Of a DNA stretch of 64,000 bases, positions 35,071 to 43,732 are shown piece by piece. The notes under the pieces were generated by a model, which had not been told where the DNA came from, did not search any database, and saw only the letters and a list, made by a program, of their open reading frames with translations. This stretch comes from Nitrospira sp. (GTDB lineage: Bacteria > Nitrospirota > Nitrospiria > Nitrospirales > Nitrospiraceae): contig JBAOHZ010000009.1 in assembly GCA_037045225.1 (NCBI GenBank), positions 3,934,334 through 3,998,333 on the forward strand, written 5' to 3'. The stretch's first letter is position 1; every line of letters begins with the position of its first letter. Position numbers and translations under genes: made by a program.

Positions 35071-35682
35071 ATGCCGTGCAGTTTTCAGATCGTTCAGAGA
35101 ATCGCGTTCGGATTGATCATCGGGCTGTGCCTGACCTCCACTGTGAGCTGCCAATACGCTGACGTGCGCAGCACATCTCAGGAGGCACCGACTGCCGACC
35201 AGGGGTATCAACTCGGCCCCGAAGATGTGCTCCTCATTTCCGTCTGGAAAGACGAGCACTTGACGAGAGAGGTCGTCGTCCGGCCGGATGGCATGATTTC
35301 ATTTCCCTTGGTTGGAGATGTGGCGGCTGAAGGGCGAACGGTGGAGGAGCTGCGCATAGACCTCGCCAAACGATTGATCAAATATATTCCTGCGGTCAAC
35401 ATCACGGTGGCCGTCATCAAACCGTTGAGTTACAAGGTGTATGTGGTCGGGAGAGTGGCGAAACCCGGTGAGTTCCTCGTCGGTCACTATACCGATGTGC
35501 TCCAAGCCTTGAGCCTCGCGGGAGGATTGACACCCTTTGCGGCAGAAAACGACATCAAGGTCGTGCGCCGGGTCATGGGGCAGCAGCAGACCTTTCCGTT
35601 TCGCTACGGTGATGTGCGAAAAGGAACCGATCTGGAGCAGAATATTATCTTACAGCGCGGCGACGTCGTGATGGTGCCGTAA
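35071..35682 (+). CDS. Polysaccharide export outer-membrane lipoprotein (Wza/EpsE-like)
   Basis: A 203-aa lipoprotein with lipobox VSCQ after a hydrophobic signal, then a polysaccharide-export domain (~45-125: YQLGPEDVLLISVWKDEHL, VRPDGMISFPLVGDV) and one SLBB domain (~130-200: YVVGRVAKPGEFLVG). It should form the outer-membrane or periplasmic channel component. It is shorter than E. coli Wza (one SLBB, no C-terminal helix), as usual for exosortase-type EPS loci. Next gene begins three bases after the stop. Confidence 0.92.
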   Translation: MPCSFQIVQRIAFGLIIGLCLTSTVSCQYADVRSTSQEAPTADQGYQLGPEDVLLISVWKDEHLTREVVVRPDGMISFPLVGDVAAEGRTVEELRIDLAKRLIKYIPAVNITVAVIKPLSYKVYVVGRVAKPGEFLVGHYTDVLQALSLAGGLTPFAAENDIKVVRRVMGQQQTFPFRYGDVRKGTDLEQNIILQRGDVVMVP

Positions 35683-35685
35683 CTC

Positions 35686-36921
35686 GTGAAGCTGTCGTCG
35701 CTCAGTTGTAAGAGAGCTTTGAGAGATGGGCAGGCCAGAAGGCACCTGTCTTATTGTGCGATTGTGGCTCTCGTCTTGACCATCGCCACTCCCTGTCTCG
35801 CGGCCGAATGGTCTCTGACGCCCTCGATGAGCACCAAGGCGACCTACAATGACAATCTGTTATTGACTCCGTTGCCGCACGATCCGACCTATGGTTATTG
35901 GATCTCTCCTGCGGCGGAGTTTGCAGGAAAAACAGAACGCCTTGAGGTGAGTGGGAGAGCCGCGCTTGACTTCGTGGACTATTATGGTGGCGAGCCCAAC
36001 CGATTCACGAATGTATTTTTGCCGTTGACGCTGAAGTACCGGACAGAGCGAGATGAATGGGGATTCACCGGCGGATTCACCAGGGACAACACCTTGATGG
36101 GGGAATTATTCACGACCGGCATCGTGTTGCGATTCACCCAACGAAACCTGTGGAATCTGAATCCGAGTTGGACAAGAATGATCACTGAAAAGTTTGGCAT
36201 TCAAAGCACATTCCAGTTCAGCGATGCAAGCTATCAAGACGGCCTCCGTCTCGGGCTGGTCGACTATCAGGTGTTCGGGGGTACAGCCGGGTTCCTCTAT
36301 CACGTGACGGAACGTGACGATGTGCAAATTGCTGGAACCTACACCAACTTCCATACCACCAATGCTCCTTTTGGACTTAGAGCCTATTACCCAGGAGCCA
36401 TGTTGACCCTCACTCACATCTTCACGGAAGGCTTGAAAGCCACGGCCTATGGTGGACCACGATTTGTGAGTTCCACGAACCAGATCGGCGGGTTTAGTCA
36501 GACGACAAATGACACGATCTGGGTGTACGGGGCAAGTCTGACGCAACAGTTCGAGCAAGCGAGCCTGCAACTGAGCGTGACCCGTGATATCTTTCCCAGC
36601 GGGTTTGGCCTCTTACTCCAAACTGATCGTATTGGAGCCTTCACCTCTTATAACCTGACCGACGCCTTGACGGCTTCCTTAGATGCTTCAGGCTATATCG
36701 TGTCAGGGGTGACCGGTCAGGCTCGAGGAGGCACGCTGCAGGAGCAGCGGCTCTTTTATCTTACCCCTAAGTTGGCATGGCATTTTTCGGAATGGTGGAG
36801 GGCCGAGGCTTCCTACAGTTATCGCTGGCGTGATGCGGAGACCTTTAATGAGCCGGTGATGGCCAATACCCTCATGATCATGTTGACGTATTATCCGCCG
36901 AAACTGGCCATCTCGAATTAG
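35686..36921 (+). CDS. Outer-membrane beta-barrel protein of the EPS locus
   Basis: A 411-aa protein with a signal peptide ending around CLAAEW. The body is a regular alternation of aromatic and polar residues in strands, as in exosortase-linked EpsL-type barrels of unknown exact function. It does not end in the classical aromatic residue. GTG start, coupled to the export lipoprotein gene. The likely role is an outer-membrane partner of the export channel. Confidence 0.78.
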   Translation: MKLSSLSCKRALRDGQARRHLSYCAIVALVLTIATPCLAAEWSLTPSMSTKATYNDNLLLTPLPHDPTYGYWISPAAEFAGKTERLEVSGRAALDFVDYYGGEPNRFTNVFLPLTLKYRTERDEWGFTGGFTRDNTLMGELFTTGIVLRFTQRNLWNLNPSWTRMITEKFGIQSTFQFSDASYQDGLRLGLVDYQVFGGTAGFLYHVTERDDVQIAGTYTNFHTTNAPFGLRAYYPGAMLTLTHIFTEGLKATAYGGPRFVSSTNQIGGFSQTTNDTIWVYGASLTQQFEQASLQLSVTRDIFPSGFGLLLQTDRIGAFTSYNLTDALTASLDASGYIVSGVTGQARGGTLQEQRLFYLTPKLAWHFSEWWRAEASYSYRWRDAETFNEPVMANTLMIMLTYYPPKLAISN

Positions 36922-36949
36922 GCTTAGGAATTAGGAAAGAGGACATTCC

Positions 36950-38719
36950 ATGGCAGGTGAACCGCAATCACAAGAACCAGAATCTACGATCAATCTTGGA
37001 GATTACTTTGCAATATTCAAGCGTCGAAGAGCCGTTGTGTTCCTCGCAGCAGGGATGCTCCTGTGTCTCAGCTTAGCGGCGGCGGTTCTCTGGCCTCCGA
37101 CCTTTAAGTCCACCGCGACCATTCTTATCGAAGAACAGGAGGTTCCGGTAGAATTGGTCCACAGCACCATCACGAGTTATGCCGACCAACGGATTGAAAT
37201 GATCAAGCAGCAGGTGATGAGTCGTTCCAGTCTCTGGAAAGTCGTAGAACAGTACAATCTGTATCCCGACATGAGACGTGAAAACCCCACCGAAGAGGTC
37301 GTTAAGCGCTTTATCAAGGATATCGAAGTAGAAGTGATCAGTGCAGACGTCATCGACAAACGGACCCAACATGCCACCAAGGCAACCATCGCGTTCACTG
37401 TTTCCTATAATAGCGGATCGCCTGAAATGGCCCAACGCGTGGCGAATGAGCTCACCAGCCTCTTTCTCGGTCAGAATCTCAAGAGCCGCGAACGGCAGGC
37501 GCAGGAGACCACCACCTTTCTCAAACAGGAGGCGGAGAGCCTTGCAGCGCATATCGAGGAAGTGGAAGCCAAGCTGTCCAAGTTCAAACAGCGGGCAAGC
37601 GGTGCGTTGCCCGAGTTAATGCCGTTGAATCTCCAAATGATGAACCAGGCGGACCGTGAACTGATGGATCTCGATCAGCAGATCCGCAGCCTTGAGGAGC
37701 GAAAGTCGTATCTCGATGGAGAATTGGCGACGATCAAACCCAATACGCCCATCCTGTCCGTCACCGGAGAACGTATCCTCGATAGCGTGGAGCGATTACG
37801 CGGGCTCCGGGCCGAGTATGCCGGTGCGAGCGCAAACCTTTCCCCCGATCATCCGGACGTGATCAAGATGAAGCAGGAAATCTCCGCACTGGAGACGGAA
37901 ACCGGCGCGAATCCGGAAACCCAGGAGATCGCCAAGCAATTGATCGATGCGCGAGCCAGGCAGGCCACACTCGCCGACCGTCTGGGGAAAGACCACCCCG
38001 ACGTGCTTCAGGCCACCCGAACCATCGGGGCGCTCGAGCGGGAGCTCCGCCGGATCGGGACCACTCCAGCTAACAAGCCAATGCAACGGCCTGAGAACCC
38101 GGCCTACATCAACATTCAGGCGCAACTCAATTCGGTGAATTCTTCGCTGGAAGCGCTGAAAACCAGCCGCACGACCATCAAGCGGCGCCTCCAGGATTAT
38201 GCCAAACGCATTGAGCGGACACCGGAATTGGAACCGGACTATCTCGTTCTCGCGCGCGACCGCGACACCTCGTCTCAAAAGTACCAGGACATTCGCTCGC
38301 GACTCCTGGAAGCCAAGGTATCGGAAGGCCTTGAGGTGCAACGAAAAGGCGAACGATTTTCGCTCATCGATCCGCCGGGGCTGCCGGAGTCACCTGAAAA
38401 ACCGAACCGGAAGGCCATTGTATTGTTGGGGTTCATCCTGGCGTTGGCGGGCGGCGCAGGAAGCGCGGCCGTCGTGGAGCACCTCGACCGCTCGATTCGC
38501 ACGCCGGAACAAGTGGTTCGATTGACGCAGGCTTTTCCGCTCGCGGTTATTCCCTACATGCCGAATAGGGAAGACCTCACTCGCGCGTTGAAACGCAGAA
38601 GAATGATTCGTGCCGCAAGCTTAGGGGCCTTGGCCTTGCTCCTGCTCGTGAGTCATCTCTTCTGGACTCCCTTGGATGTGCTCTGGTACGCAACGCTGAA
38701 GCGGTTCGGCGTGGAATGA
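36950..38719 (+). CDS. Polysaccharide chain-length determinant (Wzz/GNVR family)
   Basis: A 589-aa inner-membrane protein. Membrane helices lie at ~35-58 and ~485-510, with an extra hydrophobic pair near the end. The periplasmic part contains long coiled-coil helices (~180-420) and the GNVR-region. It should set polymer length and interact with the CpsD-like ATPase. No kinase domain is fused to it; the ATPase is the next gene. AGAGGA lies before the start. Confidence 0.9.
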   Translation: MAGEPQSQEPESTINLGDYFAIFKRRRAVVFLAAGMLLCLSLAAAVLWPPTFKSTATILIEEQEVPVELVHSTITSYADQRIEMIKQQVMSRSSLWKVVEQYNLYPDMRRENPTEEVVKRFIKDIEVEVISADVIDKRTQHATKATIAFTVSYNSGSPEMAQRVANELTSLFLGQNLKSRERQAQETTTFLKQEAESLAAHIEEVEAKLSKFKQRASGALPELMPLNLQMMNQADRELMDLDQQIRSLEERKSYLDGELATIKPNTPILSVTGERILDSVERLRGLRAEYAGASANLSPDHPDVIKMKQEISALETETGANPETQEIAKQLIDARARQATLADRLGKDHPDVLQATRTIGALERELRRIGTTPANKPMQRPENPAYINIQAQLNSVNSSLEALKTSRTTIKRRLQDYAKRIERTPELEPDYLVLARDRDTSSQKYQDIRSRLLEAKVSEGLEVQRKGERFSLIDPPGLPESPEKPNRKAIVLLGFILALAGGAGSAAVVEHLDRSIRTPEQVVRLTQAFPLAVIPYMPNREDLTRALKRRRMIRAASLGALALLLLVSHLFWTPLDVLWYATLKRFGVE

Positions 38720-38791
38720 TCGTGGTCAGGTGTCATAGGTGATGCACGATCGTCGGAACATTTCACGAAGAACGAATTAAAGGGGATTGCC

Positions 38792-39616
38792 ATGGAATGG
38801 TTTCAAGCCGCGCTTGATCGATACAAACAGCAACCGCCCCAGAATCGTCCGGCGTCCAGGATCAACCGCGGTCCGTCCGCTCGAACAGCTCCTGCTCAAA
38901 TCGTCTACACCCGGACACGGTCGCTCCACATTCCTGAAGCGGTGTTGCGGGAGCGTCGCATCATTGCTGGTTTTGGGGGCGGGCAGTTCGTCGATGCCTT
39001 CAAGATTCTTCGCACACAGATCACTCATCGAATGCGCGAGAAGGGCTGGAACGTCATCGGCGTGACCAGCCCAGGCCTGGGGGAGGGCAAAACGCTTACG
39101 GCAGTGAACCTTGCCATCAGCCTGGCGATGGACGTCACCCAATCGGTCCTGCTCGTGGATGCCAATCTCCAGAGTCCCACGATCCACGAAGTGTTCGATC
39201 TCGGAGCCAGCGAAGGTTTGGCCAACTATCTCCTCGACGATACCCCGCTTGAAGATCTGTTGATCCATCCCGGCATCGGCCGATTTGTGCTGCTTCCGGG
39301 CGGACGTGCTGTTCCCCACTCGGCCGAGGCCTTGACCTCCCCCAAGATGATTGCCTTGGTGGAAGAGCTGAAACATCGCTACCACTCGCGGATTATCATG
39401 TTTGATCTGCCGCCGCTCCTGAACACATCCGACGTGCTGGCCTTTACACCCTATATCGACGCGCTGCTGTTAGTCATCGAAGAAGGGCATACGAAAGCCG
39501 AGGATGTCGAACGGGCGTTGTCGTTGGTGAAGCACTCAACCCCGATACTTGGCACGGTCTTGAACAAAGCAGGGCGGGCGGGGATCGGCCCGGCTGAGAT
39601 GAAGAAACTCGTCTGA
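38792..39616 (+). CDS. CpsD/BY-kinase-like ATPase without a tyrosine tail
   Basis: A 274-aa P-loop protein. Walker A is SPGLGEGKTLTAVN (~105), Walker A-prime LLVDANLQSPT, and Walker B-type MFDLPP. The domain fits bacterial tyrosine kinases that partner Wzz. The usual C-terminal Tyr cluster is missing, since the protein ends soon after LNKAGRAGIG. It may therefore act as an ATPase or regulate chain-length control without autophosphorylation. AGGGGA upstream. Confidence 0.9.
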   Translation: MEWFQAALDRYKQQPPQNRPASRINRGPSARTAPAQIVYTRTRSLHIPEAVLRERRIIAGFGGGQFVDAFKILRTQITHRMREKGWNVIGVTSPGLGEGKTLTAVNLAISLAMDVTQSVLLVDANLQSPTIHEVFDLGASEGLANYLLDDTPLEDLLIHPGIGRFVLLPGGRAVPHSAEALTSPKMIALVEELKHRYHSRIIMFDLPPLLNTSDVLAFTPYIDALLLVIEEGHTKAEDVERALSLVKHSTPILGTVLNKAGRAGIGPAEMKKLV

Positions 39617-39726
39617 TCGCTCGAACGGCCGATGTACAAACCGGTATGGGCTTGGACGCAGGTCCGGCAGCTGTTGAATGGGAGCCGTTACTTGCGGGAC
39701 AATACCGACGCACGTCCCTTCACACC

Positions 39727-39906
39727 ATGAAACAAATTCTTCAGCATAAGCGGTCCGGTGCGGTGACGGTAGAGGAGGTGCCTCCGCCCTGCCTCCGTGG
39801 CAACGGCCTCTTGGTGCTCAACGAGGCGTCTCTCATCAGCCCGGGCACCCGCGCCTGTTTTCTGGCAGTGCGAAGCCTGAGCAGCGGTGCTGCCCATCAG
39901 CTCTAG
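39727..39906 (+). pseudogene. N-terminal remnant of a zinc-type dehydrogenase/Gfo-Idh fusion
   Basis: The 59 codons from MKQILQHKRSGAVTVEEVPPP to a stop match the first ~45 residues (up to NEASLISPGTRA) of bi-domain oxidoreductases that often sit next to heparinase genes in EPS loci. The rest is missing. The frame is preserved, but the product would lack every catalytic domain. Confidence 0.6.
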
Positions 39907-39953
39907 CACGAATGCTATTGACCTTCAGACGGTTGTCCCGTAAGTAGGAGAGT

Positions 39954-41381
39954 ATGTACGAAGCCTTTTATAACCTGAAGCTCAGGCCCTTTACGCTTGC
40001 ACCGAATCCTGATTTCCTCTATCGGGGAGACACACATCGGCTTGCGATGGCGACATTGGAATACGGCCTCCTCAACGAAGCAGGCTTTGTCGTGCTCACA
40101 GGCATGCCAGGAATGGGGAAAACGACCCTTCTGCAACAACTCCTGGCTGAGCATCAGCGCCATTTCACGACCGGGTTGATCACCAATACCCATCCGGGCA
40201 TGGATACTCTGCTCCCTTGGATTCTGCTGGCATTCGGTCTGGGCGGAGCACACCCAGACAAACTGCAGGCCTTCTATGAGTTTGAGCAATTCCTCGCGAA
40301 AGAGACCATCGCCAGACGGCGGGTGCTCTTGATCGTCGATGAAGCGCAAAATCTCGGAGCGAATCTGCTGGAAGAACTGCGCCTGCTCTCCAACCTGAAT
40401 AAGGACAAGGCACCTATTCTCCAGATCATTTTGTCCGGGCAACCGGACCTGCGACAGCTTCTACAACGCAAAGATCTCACCCAGTTCGCTCAACGCGTCA
40501 TGGTGGATTACAGTCTCGATCCCTTTCAGGAAGAAGACAGCATGGGCTACATCGCCCATCGTTTGCGGGTGGCGGGCCGCGAGGAACCGATCTTCACCCA
40601 GCACGCCACTCGGATGATTCATCGGCTCAGCGGGGGCATTCCACGCCTGATCAACCAACTGTGCGATACGTCCCTGACCTACGGGTACGCGGAGGGAGCC
40701 CCCTTTCTCTCCAGCAAGATCGTGGCAGAAGCGGCGAAAGACCGGAGCAAAGGGGGCATTCTCCCGCTCGCGGGCGCCGATGCGCTGACGGCCATGACGC
40801 CGGAACAGGAGTTAGCGGAGCAGACTGAGCTCGCCACGTTTGCGGCACACTCCGTTTCTGCTCCCGGCACCGCCGACCGATCGGTCAACAATGCGCAGGC
40901 GACCGCAACGACAGCCCATCCGTCCGGTCGTGATGCGCAGGAGGCCTACGAACGCGGCCTGGCGATTAAGAAAGTCGGGTTGCATAGAGATGCGTTGCAG
41001 CAGTTTTCCCTTGCCGCCCTGGATGCCTCTTTCACCTTCAGGGCCATGGCGCAAGTCGGCATTTGCCTGAAGGCCCTCGGCCAATCCGAGGAAGCCGTCA
41101 CCGCATTTCAAAAATCCTTACAGGCGCAACGAGGCACGTCCGCCGATACGATCCAGGTACGGTATCTGCTCGCGCGCACACTCGAGTCCTTGGGACGAAT
41201 CGAGGACGCGCTTGAGCATTACCGCTGGATCAGACGGGAAGAACCTGCTTTCAAGGACGTCGCCGAACGACTCGACCGCCTGGACAGCCGCCGACCTGCA
41301 TCGACTCGTGAACGGGAGCACGGCAGCGAGGGATCGTCCTGGATGGCCCAGCTCCAGCGCATCCTCGGCGCCTCCAAGTAG
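39954..41381 (+). CDS. XrtA-system AAA ATPase with C-terminal TPRs
   Basis: A 475-aa ATPase of the ExeA/GspA-like group used by exosortase loci. Walker A is TGMPGMGKTTLL (~50) and Walker B LLIVDEAQNLG (~125); sensor-like ILSGQPDLRQLL and SGGIPRLINQLCD follow. Residues ~320-450 form two or three TPRs, an added module relative to the shortest members. AGGAG precedes the start. It probably energises assembly of the EPS machinery. Confidence 0.88.
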   Translation: MYEAFYNLKLRPFTLAPNPDFLYRGDTHRLAMATLEYGLLNEAGFVVLTGMPGMGKTTLLQQLLAEHQRHFTTGLITNTHPGMDTLLPWILLAFGLGGAHPDKLQAFYEFEQFLAKETIARRRVLLIVDEAQNLGANLLEELRLLSNLNKDKAPILQIILSGQPDLRQLLQRKDLTQFAQRVMVDYSLDPFQEEDSMGYIAHRLRVAGREEPIFTQHATRMIHRLSGGIPRLINQLCDTSLTYGYAEGAPFLSSKIVAEAAKDRSKGGILPLAGADALTAMTPEQELAEQTELATFAAHSVSAPGTADRSVNNAQATATTAHPSGRDAQEAYERGLAIKKVGLHRDALQQFSLAALDASFTFRAMAQVGICLKALGQSEEAVTAFQKSLQAQRGTSADTIQVRYLLARTLESLGRIEDALEHYRWIRREEPAFKDVAERLDRLDSRRPASTREREHGSEGSSWMAQLQRILGASK

Positions 41382-41470
41382 CCCACCGCTTCGTCCGATC
41401 CGGCAACCCAAGTGAGTAGCACTCAAGTTTTGCCTGGTCGCAACCGATGAGGAGCCAGGGGAGTGCCGAC

Positions 41471-42193
41471 ATGGGATTAGAAATCATTCAAATCGTCGAA
41501 GACGATCACAGCCAAGCCAAGCTACTGGATCAAATCCTTCGTCAGGCATCCTTCCGCACCAACGTCGCATTCGATGGACCCTCCGCCATGCAGGATGTCT
41601 GGCGCATCAAGCCTTCGTTGATCGTGGCCGATGATAATCTGCCCGGCCTGAACGGACGTGAAATATGCAAGCGTCTGCGACAAGACCCCTCTACGAAGCA
41701 TATTCCCTTCATCGTACTGTCCGGCTATTCTTCAGAGGAAAGCCGGGTTGAAGCGCTTGATAGTGGGGCGGATGATTTCATCGTCAAGCCGTATGGAGCG
41801 GCCGAACTGGTCGCGCGAGTACGCGCCCTCCTCCGTCGAACGCAACAAGGGCAAGGGCAGGAGGAGGAGCTCGGCGAAGACCTTGCACTCACCGAGAATC
41901 TTTATGCGGTGGACTACCGTGGGCGCAAGCTCATCCTCTCCACGGAAGAATGGAAGACCTTACGCCGATTGGTCAACAGCGCCGGAAGCGTGGTGCCTCG
42001 CGAGGAACTCAGTACCCTGTTGTGGGGAAACGATGCCTTACTGCACGACGGTGAAATGAACCGTTGCATAGAACAATTGAATAGCAAACTGGCCGGGGAG
42101 GGGCCGGCGAGCGGAAGCATTAAAATCGTGCCCGGCGGATTTCGTCTGCTCCTTCCATCATCAGAAAAGTCAGACGTCCTTCCGGCTCAGTAA
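41471..42193 (+). CDS. OmpR-family response regulator
   Basis: A 240-aa regulator. Residues ~1-120 are a complete receiver (VEDD pair, acceptor Asp in VADDNLPGLNG, Lys in FIVKPYG). The C-terminal ~100 residues are a winged helix with EWKTLRRLVNSAG and the terminal beta-hairpin. The sensor kinase is not adjacent. Its 3' end overlaps the opposing CHAD gene by 24 bases. GGAGCCAGGGGAG lies upstream. Confidence 0.9.
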   Translation: MGLEIIQIVEDDHSQAKLLDQILRQASFRTNVAFDGPSAMQDVWRIKPSLIVADDNLPGLNGREICKRLRQDPSTKHIPFIVLSGYSSEESRVEALDSGADDFIVKPYGAAELVARVRALLRRTQQGQGQEEELGEDLALTENLYAVDYRGRKLILSTEEWKTLRRLVNSAGSVVPREELSTLLWGNDALLHDGEMNRCIEQLNSKLAGEGPASGSIKIVPGGFRLLLPSSEKSDVLPAQ

Positions 42194-43060
42194 CGTCTCG
42201 TTCAGATCCACTCCCATCCACAGGCGTCCGGATGCCAGGAGATCCGGCAACCAGGCTAACTCTCCCGGTACTCGTCTCGCTCGTCGGCGGGCCCGCTTCC
42301 AATCCCGTTCGATACGTGCCTGCACGGTGAGGTTCAGCCTCTTACCCCAACGCCTGAAATCAGCCAATTCCTCATAACGCCCCAACAAGGCCTGCACCTG
42401 CTTAATCCGGTTCACCACATCGTGTTTGATCGCGGCTCGTTCCGGCAACCATTCCGTCTGATACCGGATCGTCTTGAGTCTGAGACGTAACGCATGGAGC
42501 CGTTTGCGACGAGGCTTTTCCGAAGCCTTCTCGATCAACTGCGAGAGCGCACGCTCATGTTCATGCCTCAACACTTCCAGGCGGCGCTTCAGGGAAAGAC
42601 CCGCGGGAGTGATCAGCGGAATCGCCTGTTTCCAGACCACCTGTTCAATCTTGTGATAGGCCTGCGCGCGAACCAGCTTGTGTTCTCGTCCCGCGATCCA
42701 GACCTCGGCGGCCATGATGTCCGACTCGGGAGCCTCAATTTTCATCAGATATTCCCGGAACACGTGTGAGGCCCGCAGCCGACTCAAGCGACTCACGGCC
42801 TGAGCCATCACGGCGGCGCGGTCACGATCATCACAGAGCTCCAGTACGGCTTGCAGTCTCCGGCAATGGGTGCGAATCGAGTGGATGGTCTCAGCGGAGC
42901 CTTCACCCGCCATTGCATGGCGTATCAGCCCAAGGACCGTAGATTGGTACGCCGCCGCCGTCCGAACGACATCTTGCCCGAGACCGGGCAGTGCGGTATG
43001 AATAGAGGAGTGTCGCGTCCTCACGGCAACCCAGGAGTGGACGTGGATGGCGACAGACAC
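42170..43060 (-). CDS. CHAD-domain protein
   Basis: A 296-aa all-helical protein rich in Arg, Lys and His on helix faces, with the CHAD repeats HSIRTHCRRLQAVLEL and LHALRLRLKTIRYQTEWL. CHAD domains bind inorganic polyphosphate. The gene is divergent from sixA and faces the ppx-phoU-pst operon, which supports a link to polyphosphate granules. The GTG start was chosen because no earlier codon fits the domain. Confidence 0.9.
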   Translation of the reverse strand: MSVAIHVHSWVAVRTRHSSIHTALPGLGQDVVRTAAAYQSTVLGLIRHAMAGEGSAETIHSIRTHCRRLQAVLELCDDRDRAAVMAQAVSRLSRLRASHVFREYLMKIEAPESDIMAAEVWIAGREHKLVRAQAYHKIEQVVWKQAIPLITPAGLSLKRRLEVLRHEHERALSQLIEKASEKPRRKRLHALRLRLKTIRYQTEWLPERAAIKHDVVNRIKQVQALLGRYEELADFRRWGKRLNLTVQARIERDWKRARRRARRVPGELAWLPDLLASGRLWMGVDLNETLLSRKDV

Positions 43061-43143
43061 AGGGCAGCGGAAAAAAATCGAGTCGCGATTGAAGTCATGA
43101 CCGTCACCCCATTACCCACGTTCTTGCTGCTGGAGGATGCTTG

Positions 43144-43641
43144 ATGGACTGTCTCTTCTTTCGACATGGTATCGCAATCGAGCGTGAGAAGTGGAGAGGG
43201 TCGGAACAGGACCGCCCGCTGACCGACCAAGGCGCCGGCAGGACCAAGGAATCCGGCAAGGGACTCCTCGCGTTGCGCATGAGGCCAACGCATATCCTTT
43301 CAAGTCCCCTGACACGGGCACACGAAACCGCGGTCATTCTTCAGTCTTTGATTCATTCCAAGCCGAAGATCCAGATCTGCACAGAACTCGATCCTGCCGC
43401 GGCGCCGCACGCCCTGTTTTCCCTGTTGGATGCCTTGCCATCGGATGCCGTCGTGTTGTGTGTCGGCCACGAACCGCACTTGAGTCTTGCCGCCGGGATC
43501 CTCCTGACCGGCAAGCCCTGCGGCGGGCTGTCGCTCAAAAAAGCAGGCGCCTGCCTGATACACATCGAGGAGTCCGTGAAGCCTGCGGCAGGGCGACTTG
43601 AGTGGTGGCTGACAGCCGGACAACTGCGCGCGCTCGCATGA
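43144..43641 (+). CDS. sixA: SixA-type phosphohistidine phosphatase
   Basis: A 165-aa histidine phosphatase of the branch-2 type, with the active-site RHG in FFRHGIAIERE, an Arg-rich loop (ILSSPLTRAHET) and the second His in VLCVGHEPHLS. In E. coli SixA acts on phosphohistidine of signalling phosphotransfer proteins; here it lies between CHAD and Ppx, where related clusters combine it with polyphosphate metabolism. The start was chosen at the ATG rather than the adjacent TTG. Confidence 0.92.
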   Translation: MDCLFFRHGIAIEREKWRGSEQDRPLTDQGAGRTKESGKGLLALRMRPTHILSSPLTRAHETAVILQSLIHSKPKIQICTELDPAAAPHALFSLLDALPSDAVVLCVGHEPHLSLAAGILLTGKPCGGLSLKKAGACLIHIEESVKPAAGRLEWWLTAGQLRALA

Positions 43642-43732
43642 TCCACTGCCAATCGAACCAGTAGCAGGATGCAGAGAACGTCCGCCGGCGGGGTTCCTGC
43701 GACCTACACGCCAGGCCGCATAGAACGACGGT

